From Desulfovibrionaceae bacterium CG1_02_65_16 (GTDB lineage Bacteria > Desulfobacterota > Desulfovibrionia > Desulfovibrionales > Desulfovibrionaceae), in the NCBI GenBank assembly GCA_001871085.1, contig MNUQ01000015.1, positions 368-37,116 on the forward strand: a DNA stretch of 36,749 nt, written 5' to 3'. The position numbers and the translations under genes are program-made. Below the pieces are notes generated by a model that made no database searches, was not told the origin of the DNA, and was given only the letters and a program-made list of their open reading frames with translations. Below are positions 1 to 9,375 of the stretch, one piece after another. Numbering within the stretch: the stretch's first letter is position 1; every line of letters begins with the position of its first letter.

Positions 1-165
1 ATTCCGCAGGGGGCGCCGGCTGCACAGACGCCATCTGCACAGATGCCGGCTGGCCGGACAGGGGCCGCGTCCACAGGGGGCGAACCCACAGGGGCGAAGC
101 CTCCCAAGGCCACGCCGCCGCTTTCCGGGGGGCCCAGCGTGGTCGGGCGGGTTGCTGCTCCCTAA
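1..165 (+). CDS. Possible C-terminal tail of an upstream gene (partial)
   Basis: The first reading frame is open from the window edge to a TAA at 163-165. It encodes about 54 residues rich in Pro, Gly, Ala, Gln and Thr, such as [17 protein letters not shown]. This is a low-complexity tail with no recognisable domain. The stop sits just before a short AT-richer stretch (163-172, containing TATAGT at 167-172), and the next gene starts at 249, which fits the end of a gene transcribed in the same direction. The other two plus frames are also open here, so the frame choice is weak. The composition resembles the short Ser-Pro-Gln-Gly repeats in the Maf-like protein at 27834-29732, but no homology can be claimed from this. 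Confidence 0.35.
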   Translation: MPQGAPAAQTPSAQMPAGRTGAASTGGEPTGAKPPKATPPLSGGPSVVGRVAAP

Positions 166-248
166 ATATAGTCGACAACCTGCCGATAACATGCTCAGCG
201 ACCAGCCCCGCGCTACTCCGGCGGCGGCCGATACCCAGGAGTACCACC

Positions 249-1220
249 ATGCATCTGCGTAAACGCGTCATCGTCACCGGCGGAGCCGGCTTTCTCGGAT
301 CCCATCTTTGCGAGCGTCTGCTGGCCGATGGGCACGAAGTGCTCTGCGTGGACAACTTTTTCACCGGCGCGCGGTTCCATGTGGAGCCGTTGCTGGGCAA
401 TCCCCGCTTCGAGCTCCTGCGCCACGACATCACCTTTCCGCTTTATGTGGAGGCCGACGAGATCTATAACCTCGCCTGCCCGGCCTCGCCCATCCACTAT
501 CAGCACGACCCGGTGCAGACCACCAAGACCTGCGTGCATGGGTCCATCAACATGCTGGGGCTGGCCAAACGGTTGCGCGCGCGCATTTTTCAGGCCTCCA
601 CCAGCGAGGTGTACGGCGACCCCAGCGTGCATCCGCAGCCGGAGGACTACTGGGGCCATGTGAACCCCATCGGCCTGCGCTCCTGCTACGACGAGGGCAA
701 GCGCTGCGCCGAGAGCCTGTTCTTCTCCTACCATCGGCAGCATGGCATCCCCATCAAGGTGGGGCGGTTGTTCAACACCTACGGCCCGCGCATGCATCCC
801 AACGACGGCCGCGTGGTCTCCAATTTCATTGTGCAGGCTTTGCAGAACAAGCCCATCACCGTGTACGGCAAGGGCGACCAGACCCGCTCCTTCTGCTATG
901 TCTCGGACCTGGTGGAGCTCATGGTGCGTTTCATGGGCTCCGAGGACGAGTTCATCGGCCCCATGAACATGGGCAACCCCGGCGAGTTCACCATCCTGGA
1001 GCTGGCCGAGCTGGTCATCGACATCACCGGCAGCGCCTCCAAGATCATCCGCGAACCCTTGCCGCTTGATGACCCGCGCCAGCGTCGTCCGGACATCAGC
1101 GTGGCGCGCGGAAAATTCGGCTGGGAGCCCAAGGTGCCCTTGCGCGAGGGGCTCGCCAAAACCGTGGCCTATTTCGACGCCCTGCTGAAGGGAGACCTCG
1201 CCGGGCTGGCGCGCGCGTAA
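249..1220 (+). CDS. UDP-glucuronate decarboxylase (UDP-xylose synthase type)
   Basis: A 323-residue extended short-chain dehydrogenase/reductase. It most likely oxidises and decarboxylates UDP-glucuronate to UDP-xylose in the cytoplasm, supplying a pentose donor for glycan assembly. Visible features are the NAD-binding motif GGAGFLG (residues 11-17), the catalytic STSEVYG stretch (117-123), and the Tyr147/Lys151 pair in SCYDEGK. The stretch [16 protein letters not shown], typical of the UXS subgroup, is also present. Length matches bacterial single-domain UXS enzymes. CAGGAG at 236-241 lies 7 bases before the ATG and supports the start. A GT2 gene follows after 34 bases. The alternative is a related dTDP- or UDP-sugar 4-epimerase/dehydratase, but the UXS-specific motifs make that less likely. 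Confidence 0.88.
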   Translation: MHLRKRVIVTGGAGFLGSHLCERLLADGHEVLCVDNFFTGARFHVEPLLGNPRFELLRHDITFPLYVEADEIYNLACPASPIHYQHDPVQTTKTCVHGSINMLGLAKRLRARIFQASTSEVYGDPSVHPQPEDYWGHVNPIGLRSCYDEGKRCAESLFFSYHRQHGIPIKVGRLFNTYGPRMHPNDGRVVSNFIVQALQNKPITVYGKGDQTRSFCYVSDLVELMVRFMGSEDEFIGPMNMGNPGEFTILELAELVIDITGSASKIIREPLPLDDPRQRRPDISVARGKFGWEPKVPLREGLAKTVAYFDALLKGDLAGLARA

Positions 1221-1254
1221 GGACCCGGAAGCAAAACGAGCAAGGAGAGCGCCG

Positions 1255-2061
1255 ATGCGCAAGGCCACCATTGTCGTGCCCGCGTACAATCAGGCCCGGT
1301 ACCTCGCAGCCTGCCTCGATTCCGTGTGGTTTCAGGACTACCCGGACCTTGAGGTCATTGTGGTGAACGACGGCTCCAAGGACGGCACGGACGAGGTGCT
1401 GGCGGACTTCGCCCGCGCCTTGGCCGAGGACACGGTGTCATACGCGTCTTATTACGACGCGGAGAAGAACGTCATCGAGCGCGTGTTCGAGCCGCGGTAC
1501 CCGCAAGCCGGGCGCGAGCTCAAAGTCATCCGCCACGAGACGAACCGGGGCCTGGCCTGCGCGCTGAACACCGGCTTCGCCGCCGCCACGGGCGCCTACT
1601 GCACCTATGTCCCCTCCGACGACACGCTTGTGCCCTCCATGATTTCGGAAATGGCGGCGGAGCTGGATCGCGGGGCGGATTTCGCCTATGCCGACATGGC
1701 CATTGTGGACGACGCCGGGCATTGGGTGCGGCGCTTCGCCCTGCCGGAGTATTCCTTCCGCCGCAGCTTTGCCGACTGGTACTTGTGCGGGGTGGCCAAG
1801 CTGTACAAAACGGAGCTGCACGGGCGCTTTGGCTTTTACGACGAGGCCCTGCTGGCCCACGACCACGACCTGTTCCAGCGCTTCGCCGAGGGCGGGGCGA
1901 AATTCGTGCATATTCCGCGCGTGCTCATGTACGTGCGCGACCACGCCCGGCGCGAGGTGGACATCCACGCGCCCACGAGCTGGAACCGCCTGCTGGAGGA
2001 GTCCAAGGCGCTGGTGGCCCGCGCCCGGGCGCGGGAGCTCCCGGCGGAGAAGCGCGGTTAG
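1255..2061 (+). CDS. GT2-family glycosyltransferase
   Basis: A 268-residue GT-A fold glycosyltransferase that would transfer a sugar from a nucleotide donor onto a growing glycan on the cytoplasmic side. The N-terminus [13 protein letters not shown] is the classic GT2 opening. [12 protein letters not shown] (residues 35-46) is the nucleotide-binding loop, and SDD at 121-123 serves as the DXD-type metal site. A late HDHDLFQRF segment resembles the acceptor/catalytic region of the family. AAGGAG at 1242-1247 lies 7 bases before the ATG. No membrane segments are visible. It sits between UXS and Gmd, so it is probably part of the same transcription unit, 61 bases ahead of gmd. Donor and acceptor cannot be deduced. 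Confidence 0.85.
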   Translation: MRKATIVVPAYNQARYLAACLDSVWFQDYPDLEVIVVNDGSKDGTDEVLADFARALAEDTVSYASYYDAEKNVIERVFEPRYPQAGRELKVIRHETNRGLACALNTGFAAATGAYCTYVPSDDTLVPSMISEMAAELDRGADFAYADMAIVDDAGHWVRRFALPEYSFRRSFADWYLCGVAKLYKTELHGRFGFYDEALLAHDHDLFQRFAEGGAKFVHIPRVLMYVRDHARREVDIHAPTSWNRLLEESKALVARARARELPAEKRG

Positions 2062-2122
2062 GCCGCGGCCGCCGGGTTCCGGCCGGGGCGCGGAAAGCGG
2101 GCGGAGAACAGAAGGAGGATCA

Positions 2123-3211
2123 ATGGAGCCCAAGGTCGCATTCATCACCGGCATCACCGGCCAGGACGGGGCCTATCTGGCGGAATTTCTGCTGGGCAGG
2201 GGCTATATTGTGCACGGGCTCAAGCGCCGCAGCTCCCTGTTCAACACCGGCCGCATCGACCACCTCTACCAGGATCCGCACCAGAAGGACCGCCGGTTCA
2301 TTCTGCACCATGGCGACATGACCGACTCGCTCAGCCTGTTGCGCGTCATCCAGCGCATTCAGCCCGACGAAATCTACAATCTCGCCGCCCAGAGCCATGT
2401 GGCCGTGAGCTTCGAGGAGCCCGAGTACACCGCCAACTCCGACGGGCTGGGCGCGTTGCGGGTGCTGGAGGCCATCCGCGTTCTTGGCCTGGAGGGCAAA
2501 ACGCGCTTCTACCAGGCCTCCACCAGCGAGCTGTACGGTTTGGTGTGTGAAACGCCGCAGAGCGAGACCACGCCTTTCCACCCCCGCAGCCCCTACGCCG
2601 TGGCCAAGCTGTATGCCTACTGGATCACCGTGAACTACCGCGAGGCCTACGGCATTCACGCCAGCAACGGCATTCTCTTCAACCACGAGTCGCCCGTGCG
2701 CGGCGAAACCTTCGTCACCCGCAAGATCACCCGGGCCCTGGCGCGCATCAAGCTTGGCCTGCAGGACCGTTTGTACCTGGGCAACCTGGAGGCGAAGCGC
2801 GACTGGGGCCACGCGCGCGATTACGTGGAGGCCATGTGGCTTATGCTCCAGCAGGACAAGCCGGATGATTACGTCATCGCCACGGGCCGGCAGCACAGCG
2901 TGCGCGAGTTTGTGGACGCCGCCGCGCGGGAGCTGGACATACCGTTGGCCTGGGAGGGCGAGGGGACCGACGCCCGCGCCCTGGACGCCGGGGGCGTGTG
3001 CCGCGTGTCCGTGGACCCGCGGTACTACCGCCCCACCGAGGTGGAGACGCTGCTGGGGCAGGGGGCCAAGGCGCGCGAGCGCCTGGGCTGGAGCGCGCGC
3101 ACCAGCTTTGAGGATCTGGTGGCCGAAATGGCGCGCGAGGACCTGCGCGAGGCCCAGCGCGACGCACTGGTGAAGAAGCACGGCTACACCGCCTGCGACT
3201 ACAACGAATAG
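2123..3211 (+). CDS. gmd: GDP-mannose 4,6-dehydratase
   Basis: A 362-residue enzyme converting GDP-D-mannose to GDP-4-keto-6-deoxy-D-mannose, the first committed step to GDP-L-fucose and related 6-deoxyhexoses. The NADP-binding motif TGITGQDG is at residues 9-16. The HHGDMTDS segment, the catalytic STSELYG (133-139) and the Tyr158/Lys162 pair in SPYAVAK follow. [16 protein letters not shown] is a Gmd signature. The open frame extends far upstream, but GAAGGAGG at 2111-2118 is placed correctly for the ATG at 2123, and the product then begins as Gmd proteins do. GDP-fucose synthase follows after 10 bases, making a conventional gmd-fcl pair. Confidence 0.95.
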   Translation: MEPKVAFITGITGQDGAYLAEFLLGRGYIVHGLKRRSSLFNTGRIDHLYQDPHQKDRRFILHHGDMTDSLSLLRVIQRIQPDEIYNLAAQSHVAVSFEEPEYTANSDGLGALRVLEAIRVLGLEGKTRFYQASTSELYGLVCETPQSETTPFHPRSPYAVAKLYAYWITVNYREAYGIHASNGILFNHESPVRGETFVTRKITRALARIKLGLQDRLYLGNLEAKRDWGHARDYVEAMWLMLQQDKPDDYVIATGRQHSVREFVDAAARELDIPLAWEGEGTDARALDAGGVCRVSVDPRYYRPTEVETLLGQGAKARERLGWSARTSFEDLVAEMAREDLREAQRDALVKKHGYTACDYNE

Positions 3212-3221
3212 GACCCCGGGA

Positions 3222-4205
3222 ATGCGCAAGGACAGCAGGATATTTCTCGCCGGGCATCGCGGCCTGGCCGGGTCGGCCCTGGCGCGAGCGCTGGCCGGCG
3301 CTGGCTACGCCAATATCGTCACCCGCTCCCACGCGGAGCTCGACCTTACGGACCAGGCGGCCGTGCGCGCGTTCTTCGCCGCCGAGAAGCCGGACCACGT
3401 CGTTCTCGCCGCGGCCAGGGTGGGCGGCATTCTCGCCAACAGCACCTACCCGGCGGATTTTCTCCGCGAGAATCTGGCCATTGAGACCAATGTCATCCAC
3501 GAGGCCTGGGCCGCCGGGGTGAAACGCCTGCTGTTCCTTGGCTCCAGCTGCATCTACCCGCGCCTGTGCCCCCAGCCCATGCGCGAGGAGCACCTGCTCA
3601 CCGGTCCGCTGGAGCCGACGAACCGCCCTTACGCCCTGGCCAAGATCGCCGGCATCGAAATGTGCGCGGCCTACAACCGCCAGCACGGCGCGCGCTTTCT
3701 GGCCGTCATGCCCACCAACCTATATGGCCCGGGCGACAGTTACGACCTCTCCAATTCCCACGTCATCCCGGCGCTCATCCGCAAGATGCACGAGGCCAAG
3801 GTTTGCGGCGCGGCCAGGGTTGTGGTGTGGGGCTCGGGGGCGCCCCGGCGCGAATTTTTACACAGCGACGACATGGCCGAGGCCAGCGTGCTCCTGATGT
3901 CCTTGCCGGACGACGAATATGGCCGCGTGCTTGCCCAGGGCGACTGGCCGCTGGTGAACGTGGGCTGCGGCGAGGACATGACCATTGCCGAGGCCGCGCT
4001 TCTTGTGGCGGAGGTGGTGGGTTTTCCCGGCGCGCTGGTTTTTGACGCCTCGCGTCCGGACGGCACGCCGGTGAAGCGGCTGGATGTCTCCCGCCTGTTC
4101 GCCACGGGCTGGCGGCCGCGCGTGCCCCTGCGTCAGGGTTTGGCCGGTGCCTATGCCGATTTTCTGGCGCGCGTGGCGTCGGGGGAGGCGCCGACGCATG
4201 GCTGA
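3222..4205 (+). CDS. fcl: GDP-L-fucose synthase
   Basis: A 327-residue NADPH-dependent epimerase/reductase that turns GDP-4-keto-6-deoxy-mannose, the Gmd product, into GDP-L-fucose. Residues 11-19 (GHRGLAGSA) form the cofactor loop typical of Fcl/WcaG. GSSCIYP (107-113) contains the catalytic Ser and Cys, and Tyr137/Lys141 in RPYALAK complete the triad. TNLYGPGD is also characteristic. Length is normal. The stop overlaps the ATG of the next gene by 8 bases, which suggests translational coupling. A GDP-colitose-type branch is not indicated, since no aminotransferase-type dehydratase (ColD) is nearby. Confidence 0.93.
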   Translation: MRKDSRIFLAGHRGLAGSALARALAGAGYANIVTRSHAELDLTDQAAVRAFFAAEKPDHVVLAAARVGGILANSTYPADFLRENLAIETNVIHEAWAAGVKRLLFLGSSCIYPRLCPQPMREEHLLTGPLEPTNRPYALAKIAGIEMCAAYNRQHGARFLAVMPTNLYGPGDSYDLSNSHVIPALIRKMHEAKVCGAARVVVWGSGAPRREFLHSDDMAEASVLLMSLPDDEYGRVLAQGDWPLVNVGCGEDMTIAEAALLVAEVVGFPGALVFDASRPDGTPVKRLDVSRLFATGWRPRVPLRQGLAGAYADFLARVASGEAPTHG

Positions 4206-4875
4206 GGGCAACCTGCCGCCGCCGCGCGGCCCGGAGGCGGACAACGCCTGGCGGTTGGTGTCCTACTCCCAGGAGGGCGAGGACATCCTGCTGCGCTACA
4301 TGTTTCCGCAGGATGAGGGCGTGTATGTGGATGTGGGCGCGCACCATCCCGTGCGCTTCTCCAACACGCTGTACTTCTATAATCTTGGCTGGCGGGGCAT
4401 CAACATCGATCCCGTGCCAGGGGTCATGGCCCTGTTTGAGGAACGCCGCCCCGGCGACGTGAACCTGGAGCTTGGCGTGGCGCGCCAACCGGGGGTGCTT
4501 GAGTACCACGCCTTTACCGACCCGGCCTTCAATTCCTTCAACGCCGGGTATGCCGATTCGATAGCGCGGCAGTCCGAAATGCGCCGGGAAGTTCTCCGAG
4601 TGCCCGTGGACACCCTGGTCAATATTCTTGATGCGCATTTGGGCGGCCACCGCATCGACTTCATGACCATCGACACCGAGGAGTATGAGCTGGAGGTGCT
4701 GGCCTCCAATGATTGGGAACGGTATCGGCCATCCTGCCTTGTGGTGGAGAGCCTGTGCTCCACGCTGGCGCGCATTGACGAATGCCCCATCTACCGTTTC
4801 CTGTCCCCCCTCGGGTACGAACCCGTGGCCAAGACCATCAAGTCCACATTCTACCGCAACGTCCGCTCCGTCTGA
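4198..4875 (+). CDS. FkbM-type SAM-dependent methyltransferase
   Basis: A 225-residue FkbM-like methyltransferase, probably O-methylating a sugar of the glycan. The SAM-binding motif I is VDVGAHHP (residues 44-51), and the family's acidic second motif appears as DTEEYE (159-164), in the place of the usual D-x-E-G-x-E. The ATG at 4198 lies inside the end of fcl and is preceded by GGGGGAGG (4181-4188). A longer in-frame extension upstream is arginine-rich shadow sequence and was not used. The next methyltransferase gene starts 12 bases downstream. The target sugar is unknown. Confidence 0.82.
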   Translation: MAEGNLPPPRGPEADNAWRLVSYSQEGEDILLRYMFPQDEGVYVDVGAHHPVRFSNTLYFYNLGWRGINIDPVPGVMALFEERRPGDVNLELGVARQPGVLEYHAFTDPAFNSFNAGYADSIARQSEMRREVLRVPVDTLVNILDAHLGGHRIDFMTIDTEEYELEVLASNDWERYRPSCLVVESLCSTLARIDECPIYRFLSPLGYEPVAKTIKSTFYRNVRSV

Positions 4876-4887
4876 ATGGGGAGAATC

Positions 4888-5559
4888 ATGCAGTACGACA
4901 CGTCTGATCCGCTTATCCGCGTGAAACTTGAACGCAACGCGGAAATTTTGGCCGAGGGCCTGGGCCAGCGCCTGAGCATGGAGCAGGCCCTGCCCGTGGA
5001 CGCCAAGGGCGAACCGTTGCCCTGGTATACGTATCCGGCCATAGAATATCTTGGCGGCTTCGACTTCACCGGCCTGCGCGTGTTCGAGTTCGGCGGCGGC
5101 AACTCCACGCGCTACTGGCTGAACCGCGGGGCCGAGGTGCGCACCGTGGATCATGATCCGCAGTGGGTGGCCCATGCTGGGGCGCAGGCGCACCCCCGGC
5201 AGCGGGTGGAGCTGCGCACGGAGCGCGCGGGCTACGTGCGCGCGCTGGCGGAGGCCGGGGGCGAGTGGGATGTCATCGTCATCGACGGGCGCTGGCGGCT
5301 GGCCTGCGCCGCCGAGGCGCCGAAGCACTTGGCGCAGGGCGGCATGATTCTCCTCGACAACTCCGACTGGTACCCCAAGACGACCGCCCTGCTGCGCTCG
5401 GCCGGCTTTTTCCAGTGCGACATGAGCGGCTTCGGACCCATCAACAACTACACGTGGAGCACTTCGTTTTTTGTGCGGGCCTCTGGGCGGCTCCAGCAAC
5501 GCTATGCCAATCCGCAGCCTGTCGGCTCGGAGCACAGCTGCGGGGACGACAATGATTAA
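4888..5559 (+). CDS. SAM-dependent methyltransferase-like protein
   Basis: A 223-residue soluble protein with a Rossmann-type methyltransferase core. FEFGGGNST (residues 66-74) is motif I, VDHD (87-90) is the acidic strand-2 end, and VIVIDGR (129-135) is a motif IV-like segment followed by LLDNSDWY. Two ATG codons are available. The second (4888) is preferred because GGGGAGA at 4878-4884 then serves as a ribosome site, while the first (4876) touches the preceding stop. It overlaps the next gene by 8 bases. It probably modifies a sugar in this pathway. I cannot place it in a narrower family, and a non-catalytic role is possible. Confidence 0.7.
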   Translation: MQYDTSDPLIRVKLERNAEILAEGLGQRLSMEQALPVDAKGEPLPWYTYPAIEYLGGFDFTGLRVFEFGGGNSTRYWLNRGAEVRTVDHDPQWVAHAGAQAHPRQRVELRTERAGYVRALAEAGGEWDVIVIDGRWRLACAAEAPKHLAQGGMILLDNSDWYPKTTALLRSAGFFQCDMSGFGPINNYTWSTSFFVRASGRLQQRYANPQPVGSEHSCGDDND

Positions 5560-7588
5560 CCCGGCGCGGCGGGTCGCCGAACCAAAGCTTTCCATCGTTT
5601 TCGCCACCCGAAACCGCCTGCGCCTGTTGGAGGAGACCATTGCCGCCGTGCGCGGCGAGTGCGCCGGCATATCGTATGAAATCGTCGTGGTGGACGGGCT
5701 TTCCTCGGACGGGAGCAGCGAGTTTTTGGCCGCCCAGCCGGATGTGGCGCATATTCTGGAGGAACGTCTGGAAGGCTGTTGCCGCGCTTTTGACAAGGGT
5801 TTCCGCGCCGCGCGCGGCGAGCTGGTGTGCTGGATCAACGACGACGTGGCCTTGAGCCCCGGCTGTCTGGCCCGGGCTGTGGCCTACATGGACGATCCCG
5901 CCAACGCCGGCGTGGGCATCGGCGCGCTGCCGCTGTCCACCTCGGCCGAGCGGCAGGATGTCTATGTCATCAATTGCACCGGCCAGCCGCCCGTGCCCTA
6001 CGCGGACATGGGCGTCATCCGCGGGGAGGCGCTGCGGAGCGTTGGGTATTTGACAACGGCATTCCGCCGGTTCGGCTGGGACCCGGACCTCTCCCTCAAG
6101 GTGTGGGCCGGCGGCTGGCGGGTTGGCATCGTTCCTGGAGCGCGCGTCACGCATTTTTTCTTTGATGACGACATGCGCCGCACCCATGAGCACCTGCGCG
6201 ATGACGACACGCATCTGCTGGACGCGCGCTGGGAGGCGCGCATGGCCGACCTTGCCCGCCAGGCTTGGTCCCCGGAGCTGGTGGCCGGAGCCTTGCCCCT
6301 GCTGCCGCCTTGGAACAAGGCGCAGGTGTTGGCCTGGCTGGACCGACCAGGCCGCGCCGCCGCCGCGCTGAACGCCTTGGACGACCCCGCCCGCGCGCTG
6401 GAGACGCTGTACAACGACGCCTTGCGCTTGCACCGCGAGGGCGACCCGGCCACGGCCCGCAAGCTTTACCGCGTGGTGGAGCGCCGGGCGGACCTTTCGC
6501 CTGGGCTGTGCGGCTGGGCACACTTCAAGCACGGGGAAAGTCTTTCCGGTGCGGCGGCCCGGCGCGAGTTCGCGCGGGCTCTGGCGCATAATCCCGGCAT
6601 CGCCAAGGCCCGGCTGCGTCTGGCGCCGGATCCCTTGCGGGTTGTGTTCGGCGGGGCGGAACTGCCCGGTTATACGCCGCTGGATTTCGATCTGGGCGAT
6701 GACGAACTGTGGGGCTATTACTTCGACGGGCGCAAGGCCGAGGCCATAGCCATTGTGGGCGCTCCCGCGCTGCTGGACCTCCCGGTGCAGAGCGTGTTGG
6801 CGAATGCGCTTCGTTTCCTGACTCCTGGCAGCCGCCTGCTGGTGGGGCCTTCCGGCGCGGGCGAGGGCGAACTGCACGCCGCCGCACCGCAGGATATACT
6901 CCGCCACGCCCGCAATTATCGCGGAGAGTTCGCCCACTGGCGCGACGCGTTGCTGGTGGGCTGGCTGTTGGCCAAGGCTCCGGCGGGCCTTAATGAGCGC
7001 GAGATCGAATGGCCGTGGGTGCTGGAGCGCGCGGCGGCGCTGCCGGGCCGCGGCCGTCTGCTCGACGTGGGCTCCTACGCCACGCCGCTGCCGGGCGACC
7101 TCTCGGCCCTGGGCTTCTCCACCACCGCGCTGGACATCAACCCGCCGGCGCTGCCGGACCCCTCCGGCGTGGAGGTGGTGGTGGGCGACATTCGCGGAAC
7201 CCTTTTCGACGCGGACAGCTTCGACGTCATCACCTGCGTCTCCACCCTGGAGCACATCGGCGTGGGCTTGCGCTACGGCGAAACCGCGTCCGATCCAGAT
7301 GGGGACGCGCGCGCCATGGACGAGATTTTCCGCTTGCTGCGGCCCGGCGGCGTGGCCTTCGTCACAGTGCCCTGCGGCGCGGGCGATGTGCTGCCTGTGA
7401 ACAAGTGCTATGATTCAGCGAGGCTTGGCGCGCTCTTTGCAAAGTTTGAGACGGCCTCTGCGGAGTTCCGCATGGCTGAGCCCGACGGCGGATGGCGCGC
7501 GGCCACCGCCGAGGAGGCCGGCGCGGCGCACTGGTGGCTGAGCCCTTGGTACGCCTTGGGCCTGTTTGTACTGAAAAAGGCCCCCTAG
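5552..7588 (+). CDS. GT2 glycosyltransferase fused to SAM methyltransferase
   Basis: A 678-residue two-enzyme fusion. Residues about 10-250 form a GT2 glycosyltransferase, with LSIVFATRNR at the start, VVVDGLSSDGS as the nucleotide loop and INDD (95-98) as the DXD-type site. Residues about 270-400 are helical with TPR-like spacing (ALRLHREGDPATARKLYR). Residues from about 495 to the end carry a methyltransferase domain: LLDVGSYATP (503-512), VVGDIRG, and a VSTLEH motif followed by FRLLRPGG. The natural reading is that one polypeptide adds a sugar and then methylates it or a neighbour. The ATG at 5552 overlaps the previous stop by 8 bases. A longer open frame upstream lacks family similarity. 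An AsnB-like gene follows after 17 bases. Confidence 0.8.
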   Translation: MINPARRVAEPKLSIVFATRNRLRLLEETIAAVRGECAGISYEIVVVDGLSSDGSSEFLAAQPDVAHILEERLEGCCRAFDKGFRAARGELVCWINDDVALSPGCLARAVAYMDDPANAGVGIGALPLSTSAERQDVYVINCTGQPPVPYADMGVIRGEALRSVGYLTTAFRRFGWDPDLSLKVWAGGWRVGIVPGARVTHFFFDDDMRRTHEHLRDDDTHLLDARWEARMADLARQAWSPELVAGALPLLPPWNKAQVLAWLDRPGRAAAALNALDDPARALETLYNDALRLHREGDPATARKLYRVVERRADLSPGLCGWAHFKHGESLSGAAARREFARALAHNPGIAKARLRLAPDPLRVVFGGAELPGYTPLDFDLGDDELWGYYFDGRKAEAIAIVGAPALLDLPVQSVLANALRFLTPGSRLLVGPSGAGEGELHAAAPQDILRHARNYRGEFAHWRDALLVGWLLAKAPAGLNEREIEWPWVLERAAALPGRGRLLDVGSYATPLPGDLSALGFSTTALDINPPALPDPSGVEVVVGDIRGTLFDADSFDVITCVSTLEHIGVGLRYGETASDPDGDARAMDEIFRLLRPGGVAFVTVPCGAGDVLPVNKCYDSARLGALFAKFETASAEFRMAEPDGGWRAATAEEAGAAHWWLSPWYALGLFVLKKAP

Positions 7589-7605
7589 CCCAGAGAGATG
7601 CATCA

Positions 7606-9375
7606 ATGTGCGGGATTGCAGGGCAGTGCGCCTTTGGCGGCAAAGACGCGGATGAAAACTTGGTGAAGCGGCTGGTGGAGGGCATGCGCTATCGCGGCCC
7701 GGACCACGCCGGCCACTTCGCCGCGCCCGGCGTGGCGTTGGGAATGGCCCGTCTGAGCATCGTCGACGTGAAGAGCGGCTTTCAACCCCTGTTCAACGAG
7801 CAGGGCACGGTGGCGCTGGTTTGCAACGGCGAGATATACAATCACCAGGAACTGCGGCGCGGCCTTGAAACGCGCGGACACCGGTTTAAAACCGGCAGCG
7901 ACTGCGAAACCATCGTCCACCTGTATGAGGAGCGCGGCGCGGATTGCCTGCGGGATCTGCACGGCATGTTCGCTTTTTTGCTGTGGGACGCGCGCCGGCA
8001 AACGCTGTTTGCGGCGCGCGACCGTGTTGGCATCAAACCGCTGTATTATCACGAGGAAGGCGGCGTGTGGACCTTCTCTTCGGAGTTTGGTCCCCTTGTG
8101 CGCGGCCTCGGGTTCTCGCCGCAAATCGACGAGCGGGCCCTGTGGTCGTTTCTGACCATCGGCTATTCCACCAGCGATACCGCCACGCTGGACCCGCGCG
8201 TCAAGCGGCTGGCTCCGGGCGAGCTGCTGGAGATCGACGAGAGCGGCCTGCGAAGCCAGCGCTACTGGCGGCCGGCCTATCTGGACCGTGCCGGCGTTTC
8301 CTCCCCCCCGGCGGACGTGGAGGCCCTGCGGGACATTTTGCTGCGCACGCTGGACGAGCACCTCGTCTGCGAAGTGCCTTCGGCCATCATGCTCAGCGGC
8401 GGGCTGGACTCCACGAGCGTCGTGGTCCACGCCAAGCGGCTCGGCCACGAGATGCGCGTCGTCACAGCCGGCTACGCCGGCGAGCATGATTGCGACGAGC
8501 GCGCCGTGGCCCTGGAGACGGCGGGGCGTCTCGGCCTGCCCGTGGAGGAGATTGTGCTCAACGCCGCGGACTATGCCCGTTCCTTCGCCGCGATGATGCG
8601 CCGCATGGACGAGCCCGTGGCCGACATCGCCGCCGTGCCGCAGTGGGAAATTTACCGGCGCGTTGGCGAAATGGGCGTCAAGGTGCTGCATTCCGGCCTT
8701 GGGGGCGACGAGCTGTTCTTCGGCTACGGCCTGTGGAACGACCTCGCGGCGCTCCTGGAGCGGGGGGAGCGTCCGCGCGCCTTCGCGACGGACGATGCCA
8801 GCGGGTTCTATTTCCATCCGTCCCATAAGGCCGGCCGGGAGTTTCTGGAAGCCGCCGCCCTGCGGCCGCAACCGGGCCTGGACGAGGAGACGGCCGCGGC
8901 TCACGGCCTGGACCGCCTGCGCGGCGCGGAGCGCGTGTACCATCTTTTGTTCGAGACCTGGCTGCCCGGTAATTGCCTGCACCTGGGCGACCGGCTCTCC
9001 ATGGCCCACTCCGTGGAGCTGCGCGTGCCCTTCCTCGACGACAGGCTGGTGACACATGTGCAGGGCCTGCCCCTGGGCGAGCGTTTCGCGCCGGGCCAGT
9101 GCAAGCCCCTGCTGAAGCGGCTGCTGTTGCCGGAGTTGGGGGAGGCGTTTCTCAATCGGCCCAAGCGCGGCTTCACCCCCCCCCGCGGTTTTGTGCGGGG
9201 GCTGGTGGAGGAGAACGCCGAACTGCTGCTCGAGGGCAATCTTGCGCGTGTTTTTTTTGACAGGGCAGCCTTGCGCCGTCTGCGCGCGGAGCAGCCGGAC
9301 AACGACATCTGGTACCGAATGCTGGTGTTTGAAAAATGGCGGGAGGCAGCCTACTCCCGCGCAGAGGTGGCATGA
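7606..9375 (+). CDS. Asparagine-synthetase-like glutamine amidotransferase
   Basis: A 589-residue AsnB-type enzyme. The start is fixed by the family's processed N-terminus MCGIAG, in which Cys2 is the glutaminase nucleophile. Arg49 and NGEIYNH (74-80) complete the class II amidotransferase site. The synthetase domain has the pyrophosphate loop SGGLDST (264-270), followed by GLGGDELFFGY and a C-terminal VELRVPFLDD segment. Both halves look intact. In this setting it may amidate a uronic acid or other carboxylated sugar, as AsnB-like proteins are thought to do in O-antigen loci, rather than make asparagine. Its stop overlaps the next start as ATGA. A second, distinct AsnB-like gene is at 20255-22081. 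Confidence 0.88.
   Translation: MCGIAGQCAFGGKDADENLVKRLVEGMRYRGPDHAGHFAAPGVALGMARLSIVDVKSGFQPLFNEQGTVALVCNGEIYNHQELRRGLETRGHRFKTGSDCETIVHLYEERGADCLRDLHGMFAFLLWDARRQTLFAARDRVGIKPLYYHEEGGVWTFSSEFGPLVRGLGFSPQIDERALWSFLTIGYSTSDTATLDPRVKRLAPGELLEIDESGLRSQRYWRPAYLDRAGVSSPPADVEALRDILLRTLDEHLVCEVPSAIMLSGGLDSTSVVVHAKRLGHEMRVVTAGYAGEHDCDERAVALETAGRLGLPVEEIVLNAADYARSFAAMMRRMDEPVADIAAVPQWEIYRRVGEMGVKVLHSGLGGDELFFGYGLWNDLAALLERGERPRAFATDDASGFYFHPSHKAGREFLEAAALRPQPGLDEETAAAHGLDRLRGAERVYHLLFETWLPGNCLHLGDRLSMAHSVELRVPFLDDRLVTHVQGLPLGERFAPGQCKPLLKRLLLPELGEAFLNRPKRGFTPPRGFVRGLVEENAELLLEGNLARVFFDRAALRRLRAEQPDNDIWYRMLVFEKWREAAYSRAEVA

Noticed and set aside
140-158. A sigma-54-like GG...TTGC arrangement before the first gene
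   Set aside because: The GG to GC spacing is 11 rather than 10 bases, and the site lies in the probable tail of an upstream gene.
3775-5838. Long minus-strand open frame (687 codons) across the fcl and methyltransferase genes
   Set aside because: It crosses several well-supported plus-strand genes and has low-complexity Arg/Ala/His composition.
5441-7255. A 604-codon minus-strand frame opposite the GT2-methyltransferase fusion
   Set aside because: It is antisense shadow of a gene with clear GT2 and SAM motifs and shows no domain of its own.
7492-7605. Longer N-terminus for the AsnB-like protein
   Set aside because: The family needs Cys directly after the initiator Met, and MCGIAG begins at 7606.
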